Below, one piece after another: positions 18,398-24,726 of a stretch of DNA of 24,726 nucleotides. The stretch spans positions 1 to 24,726 of the forward strand of contig JASCIV010000316.1 in assembly GCA_030374735.1 (NCBI GenBank). Reading direction: 5' to 3'. The notes below the pieces were generated by a model. That model was not told where the DNA came from. It saw only the letters and a program-made list of their open reading frames with translations, and did not search any database. Numbering within the stretch: the stretch's first letter is position 1; every line of letters starts with the position of its first letter. Made by a program: the position numbers and the translations under genes. Source of the stretch: Gracilaria caudata. Taxonomy: Eukaryota; Rhodophyta; Florideophyceae; Gracilariales; Gracilariaceae.

Positions 18398-19045
18398 ATG
18401 ATCTCGTTCTCCAAGCTTTTCTTTGCCGCTGCCGTTTTCGTCAATGTTGCCGTCGCACAGATATGTCCGCCGCAGGCGTTCCCGTTCCGCTCCTCGCTTC
18501 TTCAACGCCAATTCATTCTGTTTGAAAGCTGCCCCGGCGGCCCCACCGTCCCGCGTCAGACCTTCGAATTGTTCCAGACCGTCATGTTGTACACTCCCTC
18601 TCACACTTTGTCGCCCACCACATGTCCGAAACGTTTGGTTTTCCATTTCAGACGATCGCCAATTCTGCCTTTCATCGTTCATTTGCCGCAGATCACCGTC
18701 TCCAATATCTCGGAATGCAGTGCCATGCAAATGATGCAACGAGAGGTGTTCTTCCTCAACGGGGCCACTCGAGCTGACTTTGTTTCCTCCGTCAGCGAGA
18801 TGGTGATGATGCTGGAGCGCATGAAGTTTGGATCGTGTCCGGAAATGGATATGGACGTCGAGCTGATGTCGTCGGACGAGCCAATTGAAAGCACTGACGA
18901 ACCGATGATGAGCCCCGAGGCTTCCATGACGTCAATGATGGGCGTGATGGGAATGATGTCTCCCTCAGTGGTTTTCCCAGAAGTGGAAGGCATCATTGGT
19001 TTCTTCCTTAATCTAGCATTCGCCCAATCTTTCTGTTTGATGTAA
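18398..19045 (+). CDS. Predicted secreted Met-rich protein, unknown family
   Basis: This is a single-exon gene of 215 codons. The start is the ATG in CTCACCATGAT; an in-frame GTG three codons earlier is not needed. Residues 1-20 form a clear signal peptide (MISFSKLFFAAAVFVNVAVA), with likely cleavage before Q21. The mature part has six cysteines (23, 45, 76, 107, 147, 213), consistent with disulfides outside the cell, and one N-glycosylation sequon (NIS at 103). Residues 135-187 hold about 15 methionines, mixed with acidic and Ser residues (SSDEPIESTDEPMMSPEASM). The last ~19 residues are hydrophobic (EGIIGFFLNLAFAQSFCLM), possibly a membrane or GPI-type tail, though no clear omega site is seen. 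A metal-binding or oxidant-sensitive wall or surface protein is a guess. I do not recognise the family. The TATA box and codon use support a real gene. Confidence 0.7.
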   Translation: MISFSKLFFAAAVFVNVAVAQICPPQAFPFRSSLLQRQFILFESCPGGPTVPRQTFELFQTVMLYTPSHTLSPTTCPKRLVFHFRRSPILPFIVHLPQITVSNISECSAMQMMQREVFFLNGATRADFVSSVSEMVMMLERMKFGSCPEMDMDVELMSSDEPIESTDEPMMSPEASMTSMMGVMGMMSPSVVFPEVEGIIGFFLNLAFAQSFCLM

Positions 19046-20432
19046 TCAGAAACGCTTCATGTTCTCTAGTGCTTATTCTTGTGAATAGTTCCAAAACTTG
19101 TCATAGGTTAATGCTGTACTGGTACATTTTCGGTCAGAGCCCTTCTGCACGGTAGCAGTAAAAAGCAACTCCCATGTCACCACCAAAGCAACTCCCTCAC
19201 CCCCCCGCCGCTGCCCCCTCCAGCGCGCCATTTCCGCACCCCGACAACAACATACAAGCGCCTGCTAATATTGTCACCACTCATTCAGCCAGCTCATCCG
19301 CGCCAATACCAAGCAGACATCTTTTCTGCCAGCTGCTGCTCCTGCACCCGCCAACATGCTGTTTGAATGAGCTCAGTGCTGTAATCCCGTGCCCATTCTG
19401 CTGCATGCGAATTTGCAACCCAAGCAGTGGTCACGTGAGCTGCGTGACACAATACAGTGTAGTACCACAGCTCGCGTCACGATTGTGGAACGCGGGCTAG
19501 ATTTTGTGACCCTGTTCAAACGAAGTCATCCACAACGGCGTTGCGTGGCTGATGCACGACAGAAGGGCTGATCAGCTTTCAAATGCAGTGGTTGTGGACG
19601 CGTGTTCGGAATTAGGGGATCAGGTACTCCAACTGAGGCTCTTGCAAACCTCAACATTACACACTCTACCAGTACTCAAGAGAAAACTCGCTTCTACGCT
19701 CCCACGCTCTCATGCTGCCACTCTCATGCTGCCACTCTCCTGATCCACTCGCAATCAGTATGAAGATTGATGAGGTCAGGGATCTCACTGATGACACTGG
19801 CTGTACTGGTAGATCAGTGCGTGCCGAGGCCTCTTTGGCCCGGCTGCCTACTTTGTTCTCCTTGCCAAACTGTAAATCACATTGTTCAGTTACATAAACC
19901 AATGAATTAAAGCTACTGGCAAGCCAACAATGTCCCGTTTGCCCTCATACCGTGTTTCACGGGATCGATTTGCGGTCTGGAAATGTGTCTTTCCACAAAC
20001 TACGAAACGCGCTGGCCGTTTAGCTCTGTTTTCACAAAGCCGCTGACAAACATTCCTGGCTCTGTTGCCATCTATACTGCACAGTTTGACGCGGAATCGA
20101 TTGACAAACCACCATCCGTATGCGTGGTACAAGGGTAGTAAGGTTAAAGGGTAGTAACATGCAACCCTATCCAAACATTCCATCATCAACTCAATAGCAG
20201 CGTGATGTAGGGTAGTGAAAGGATACACCGTCACCTCGGTTACGTACATGGGCGGACACCGGCTGATGGGAGGACCCCTGTCGGACTTGCTGTCAGACGA
20301 AGTCTGTTTAAAGTCGAAACTTTTGAAATGACAAGGTGAAAAGTCACGGAAGTGAGTTCCATTAATGGATTTGAGATCCAATGTACTTGACAGCTCAATT
20401 TGTTGCAATCACGTAACAGCTGCCTTTCGGCA
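19046..20432. other. Intergenic DNA downstream of the secreted-protein gene
   Basis: No canonical AATAAA is seen soon after the stop at 19045. A minus frame open for 172 codons (19890-20408) is directly preceded by TGA and has no ATG until about codon 54. It has no recognised motif, so it is not called as a gene. A period-14 repeat lies at 19707-19739. Confidence 0.4.
19707..19739 (+). repeat. Period-14 short tandem repeat, about 2.4 copies
   Basis: CTCTCATGCTGCCA recurs exactly at 14-base spacing over 33 bp. It is probably a replication-slippage product. Confidence 0.8.
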
Positions 20433-20436
20433 ATGC

Positions 20437-20476
20437 CGGCGCAGCACGACTTCGCGCGGCGCAGCACGACTTCGCG
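20437..20476 (+). repeat. Exact 20-bp tandem duplication in the broken gene
   Basis: CGGCGCAGCACGACTTCGCG occurs twice in direct succession. Because 20 is not a multiple of three, the duplication throws the ATG at 20433 out of frame with the long open frame that follows. Confidence 0.9.
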
Positions 20477-21156
20477 GTCTTCCTCACGTACTCCGAGCAA
20501 CTCTCATCCGCCGCCGCCACCCTGTTCCCAGACGAGCGTAATAAGTGCTCCTCCGTCGTCGTCAACACCCTCTCATACGCCCGCAATCACTATGGCTACG
20601 GTAAAATACCCGCACAACTCATGCGCGACGCCGCCGCCATGATCATCCCACAGCTTTCCGACGAGCACGCCGTCATCGTGTCCACAGCTACGGACACATT
20701 GCGCTCTGCATCCGATCCGTGGACAAGGACGGCTACGGTGTGTTGCTTGCACGTCTTCTCGACAGGCGACGCCCTCTTCCGTGCTTTTGTCGCAGCGTGC
20801 ATCGACGACGTCGTAGACGAACCCGTGTGGCGCGACGCCTTCCGCGCCGCTGTCACGTCGCCGGAGAATATCTCCTCCAGATTACCGGATACCACCGTGC
20901 TTTCTACGCTTGCGCTCGCACTCATTGCTCGCGCGGTTGATGCCGGCGATTTAATCCAGTCGCTAGAGGCGCTGCACCTCCGGGATTAGGATTTTCTCTC
21001 CATGTACGGTGCTTACGTTAATAGTTCCTTCATGTGTGCGCGTGACGTGCTTCGCAATGTCGTCGAGAAACACGCTGTGAGTGAAACGCTGCGAGGCGAC
21101 GGGTCTGCGCGCCCTCATGTGGAATCTGACAGCCTTGGATCTCAATGGGATGCCCC

Positions 21157-21178
21157 GGAAGTCGAATGGAAGTCGAAT
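21157..21178 (+). repeat. Exact 11-bp tandem duplication in the broken gene
   Basis: GGAAGTCGAAT occurs twice in direct succession. It shifts the frame from that encoding APEVEW to that encoding VEWQHRLAHN, so the same three residues are read on both sides of the join. Confidence 0.9.
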
Positions 21179-21820
21179 GGCAGCACCGCCTGGCCCACAA
21201 CTTGTTTCGTGCCGGAACCCCCGGCAGCGAAATCTACCAACCTCCACTCTCAACCATGCTCGACTCCATCGCCGCCTCCTTCGACACCGAACTTGCAGCC
21301 GCGCGACAAGACGCCAGCCGCTTGTAGCTTCGACGCGGTATGACGTACGTCACGCGTTTACGCGGGCGGCAAATGCTCGCATGGGTGTACATCGCGTTCT
21401 CCGTTGTGATGTCGTGCGTGTGCGCAGGTAAGAATTCGCCGCGACGCGATAACGTGTTTGAGCGCGCGAAGGACCCGATTGATGTGGCTACATTGCTGCC
21501 TGTGAGTGTGTTTGGACTCGTGAAGCTGACGAGCGAGGACCCGAGTGTGCTCAAAAGTTTGGCGAGGGGGCGTGTGCCCGTGGAGGATCTTGAGCAAGCG
21601 GGACGCTTCCTGCGCGTGGGGGCGGTGTTGAGGAGTGGAAGGAGGTGCGTGGCTACCGAAGGGATCCAGAGGCTGTTGGGGGGTGGATGTTCGTGGAGTG
21701 GAATGGGCAAGGGCGCAGGGGTGTTGCTATGGGCGTGCATTGCAGGGCGAGGGGTTGGATGCGATGGCGGCAAAGGTGGAGACATTGAAGAAGGGGGTTT
21801 CTTCTTTTTGGAGGGGGTTT

Positions 21821-23648
21821 GTAAGTGTCCGATTTTGCCTGGCATATATCCAAGAAGATCCAAAATTGTCTTGTTCCAAGAGTCTGAAAGTCCATCGAGA
21901 TGTTTCAATAGTTTCAATGCCACGTCCGGTGGTAGTTTGAAAATCCGGAGATGGTTTGAGGTAAACCTCTGTCTTGTAATGTGGGAAATCCACGCAGAGC
22001 AAGAACGAACGCAAACAATTTTATCGCATAATAAAATGGACTGCTCCACTGATGGCCATCTGTAGTTCGAAGTAAAGCGCAGAAACACCACAACTCTGCG
22101 AGGTTTGTCGTGCTCCAGATGTTTCTGAAGTACTGTCTGTGACCAACCCCGACTGCGAGTCGCGAATGGTGCAAATCTGCTCTCGCTGGCCTACAGAGGG
22201 TTCACAGGAAGTAGCCAGTTATATTTGAAAAGTAACATTTTCCGCAATCCACGATTCCGAAATGTCATCGTATCGCCTCTTTCACAGTCTTCCTCCGATG
22301 ACTTCCAGTTACTACGCGAAGGACTACCGCTTAGAGCATGTCTATCAGTCAAGCTACATTTCCGAGCCAAATAGCCAAAAACCCAAATCCAAATTTGGCT
22401 TTGATGTGCGCACCTCTATTAGTAAAAGCTAAATAATATGAGATAAATGCTCGTACTCGCCATAGCATGGCACCTAGTATATGTGCACTTCTGTCTTTGG
22501 GGCACCGTCATCATGAAGATGATCGTAGTAGAAAGGTTGATCATTAACGAAACCACTGTCTTCTGCGGCAATTTGCTGGCCATAGATGACGGTGGAAAAA
22601 AGGGACAGCAGTAGCTACGATGCGGTCACTTAAGACACAAAACTTGCGCAATAGCAGACAATGTGGAGCACCACATTATTCAGCAGAATTGAGCTTTATA
22701 CCGTAATGAGCTACCCTATGAACAAAGCTTAGCTGGCATTGTATATTGTCATCACTAAGTAGCATTATTGAGACTAGTCCTACAACCGCAGAACGCGAGT
22801 CGCAAAGCGTGAAAACTTTGCCACATAGAGCGCGTTTTGGCAATGAAGACGACTGCGCGTGGCGCAAAGACGTGAGTGTCACCACCTGGCAGTAAATTCC
22901 GGACGTTGTTCTTTGATAAACATCGTTGTACGTACTGAGCTACGTCCCCAAACTTTTGCCTTCATTACTCTATTTTGGTTATTAATTTGCATATTTTCTT
23001 CGTAAGTAGTGTTGACGCCATTTTTGTGAGAAAAAGATGGTAACAACCAAAGAAAACGACACAAATGCCATCATGAATACCAGTCTAAATAAGCAAAAAC
23101 AAAAAACGTATTGTAGCAAGGCGGTTACCTCCACCATGTAAAAGAAAAAGCCGGAACAAGAATTTTAGTATAGATCTACACCAACAATCAAATCAGAAAC
23201 AGTGTCGCCAATTCCAGTCGCATATAAAAGACTAAAGTACCCAGAAGCCTAACTAGAAGCCGTACTTTAGTCGTGCCAAAAGAAGAAACCAGATAGAGCG
23301 GGAAACGTGGTCGCTCAAATAGAGAAATGAACAAATAGAGAAAGTGAAACCTTTAAAGCAAGGAAGAGCTCAGTCCTCTGGACGAGGTGTGTTTGCCAAG
23401 GCAGATGATGTTGTAACCAAGCTGATTTTGGTGATTCGGCTCGAGTTTTGGGAGCTTGTATATTCTTCGAGATCTTGCATGTTTTCTACTATTGCGCTTG
23501 GTACTCTTCCTCCGTACGGGTTTTTCTCTTGTTCATGTTGAGTAGTATACTTCCCTGCGAGATATAATATCTTGTCGTCGTCAAGATGTATATCTACTCC
23601 GAGTGACGAGTATTTTTCCCAGTCACTGCAGTTCTCCTTCACGTCGAT
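21821..23648. other. AT-rich intergenic DNA
   Basis: Composition falls in GC from about 21820, apart from the tail of the 241-codon frame that ends at 22065. I see no gene, promoter pattern or clear repeat in the rest. Confidence 0.5.
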
Positions 23649-24581
23649 GTGCATGTTACCGTTACACCCATCTTTATAGACCTTTCTTCTGATTCATCGC
23701 CGTTCACCAATGAAGTCCCTGACCCTTCGTCAGATCCAACAACCATTCCTAGTCAAATTGAAAATGAAGCCGAAGAAGTTCCAGATGAAGAGGCTGAGGT
23801 GGACGATCGAGAGGCAGGACTGCGAGAGGATTTGAATGAAAGAGAGGAGGCTGCGATCATTTCCTTTAAAAATGTTGTCGAACAGTTGTTTGCGGCGTCG
23901 CCACGGACGGCTACACAGATTTTTTAAGACGTGCGGGCTTTGCCTTTGTTGTTCGTCCGAGGATTGGCCTTGAGTCTCACTCTCTCGATGATTACACAGC
24001 GATCCGCCCACCAAGTTCGTACTGCACGTCGTGTTTCTCGCGCGGTGCATGATGTGGTAGAGGTAGAGGTTGATACCTTTTCGCGGGGATTGCCGAATGG
24101 ACCACTTTGCCAAGAGCCTCGTTCTATGTGACCGTCACACTGGTGCGCGTACATTTTGCTGGTAATGCGGAATGCTGCTGAGTTTTGCGACAAATACATC
24201 CTTTTAGAGTTCCTTCGAATAAATGCGACCTTTCTGCGATGTTGAGTAACGTTCGTGTTGTGTAAATTTCGCCCTCATCAAGGTCCCAACCTTTGGTGTT
24301 TCATCAGCGTACGCCTAACTGTGCCGAGTCCTGGGGTTGGAACGCCCGGTGCCACTTTTTCTCGCGTTACTGAAATTTTGTGGCGTCGAAGCTCTGCGTC
24401 ACGTCACCCAGTTACTCGATAGCGCTTGCCTGGCTCAATTGCTCAGTCAATGAACTGCCCATTCTTTGTTCTGCTGTTTCGTTACAACGGGGGCGTTCCT
24501 ACGCCTCTTGCTTGGGTCATGGGCTTCGCAGTTGTAGCGCACTCGCTTGCATCATGTGCGCTGCGGCGCTGGCACTCTTAA
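23649..24581 (+). pseudogene. Possible decayed transposase-like gene
   Basis: Plus-strand coding-like pieces follow in shifting frames. Frame 0 (23649-23927) is acidic (IENEAEEVPDEEAEVDDREA) and then helix-prone (AIISFKNVVEQLFAAS). It has a GTG, not ATG, at its listed start and stops in a T-rich run. A minus-one frame (open 23870-24049) continues with GYTDFLRRAGFAFVVRPRIG. Near 24429-24578 another frame reads SMNCPFFVLLFRYNGGVPTP then LAWVMGF. The GFAFVVRP piece followed ~170 codons later by the PFFVLL...PLAW piece is loosely like the order in MULE-type transposases (FAR1-like DNA-binding domain, then catalytic domain). This is a weak resemblance made from memory; catalytic acidic residues were not located. 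Confidence 0.25.
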
Positions 24582-24726
24582 CGAGCCCAGGCGGAAACGT
24601 TTTTCATTGTCTTCCCAATGAGATTCCAACATCTGGGCACTTTTTCATGGATTTGCAATGCATTTCCAATGCACCTGAAATTGTTAATTTTTTGAGAGTG
24701 CATCCCTCATTATAATTTCAATAGAA

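Larger units (their letters stand above)
20433..21820 (+). pseudogene. Broken gene of unknown family
   Basis: The plus strand is protein-like over ~1.4 kb but broken several times. An ATG at 20433 opens a frame interrupted after a few codons by a 20-bp tandem duplication (20437-20476). Beyond it, frame 2 stays open to TAG at 20987-20989 and reads well (DFAVFLTYSEQLSSAAATLF, ARNHYGYGKIPAQLMRDAAA, LALALIARAVDAGDLIQSLE). It continues after the TAG (CARDVLRNVVEKHAVSE) to an 11-bp tandem duplication (21157-21178), which moves the reading to frame 1 (EWQHRLAHNLFRAGTPGSEI, LDSIAASFDTELAAARQDAS). A TAG follows at 21325-21327, then the same frame resumes (DPIDVATLLPVSVFGLVKLT). Near 21700 frame 2 looks best (LDAMAAKVETLKKGVSSFW), ending by GTAAGT at 21819. 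Part could instead be an intact gene: 21340-22065 is an ATG-started frame of 241 codons. I recognise no domain. Confidence 0.5.

Noticed and set aside
19390..19500. Cys-rich frame containing CPFCCMRICNP
   Set aside because: It is part of a short open frame in Pro/Ser-rich low-complexity DNA. The cysteines do not form a recognised zinc-binding pattern.
1..24726. tRNA, rRNA or CRISPR elements
   Set aside because: No convincing tRNA T-loop with paired arms, rRNA-like conserved stretch or regularly spaced short repeats were found by eye. A covariance-model scan would be needed to exclude tRNAs.

Overview
The window looks like nuclear DNA of a multicellular red alga (Rhodophyta, probably a florideophyte such as Chondrus). 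The main evidence is two intron-free genes for NADPH oxidases (Rboh/NOX) that carry extra membrane helices inside the NADPH-binding half. From memory, that architecture has been described for red algal Rboh (Chondrus, Porphyra). Single-exon genes with TATA boxes, CT-rich 5' leaders and long gene-poor intergenic DNA fit the same picture. The species cannot be proved from the sequence.

Layout. Bases 1-1900 hold three diverged direct copies of a ~250-300 bp repeat ending in TTTACCATGCAGTG or a near match. Bases 1900-2960 form a more GC-rich island with broken coding-like frames. Bases 2960-7400 are mostly AT-rich and empty, apart from two palindromes and one long unrecognised open frame. Bases 7400-8146 carry coding-like fragments in several frames, possibly a decayed coiled-coil gene. 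The core is 8656-16530: rboh copy A (8761-11286, +) and rboh copy B (13807-16344, -), tail to tail and separated by ~2.5 kb. A small secreted Met-rich protein gene follows (18398-19045, +). Bases 20433-21820 are a broken gene of unknown family, with two short tandem duplications that each shift the frame. The last kilobase holds coding-like fragments that may derive from a transposase.

Function. The two oxidases should pass electrons from cytosolic NADPH through FAD and two haems to oxygen outside the cell, producing superoxide in an oxidative burst. The paralogues are mosaics: two blocks around the second haem-histidine pair and the FAD site are about 97-99% identical in DNA, while neighbouring coding stretches differ at many silent sites. 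This suggests gene conversion between the inverted arms. The secreted protein lies downstream on the + strand; no functional link to the oxidases can be shown. No tRNA, rRNA or CRISPR array was recognised.
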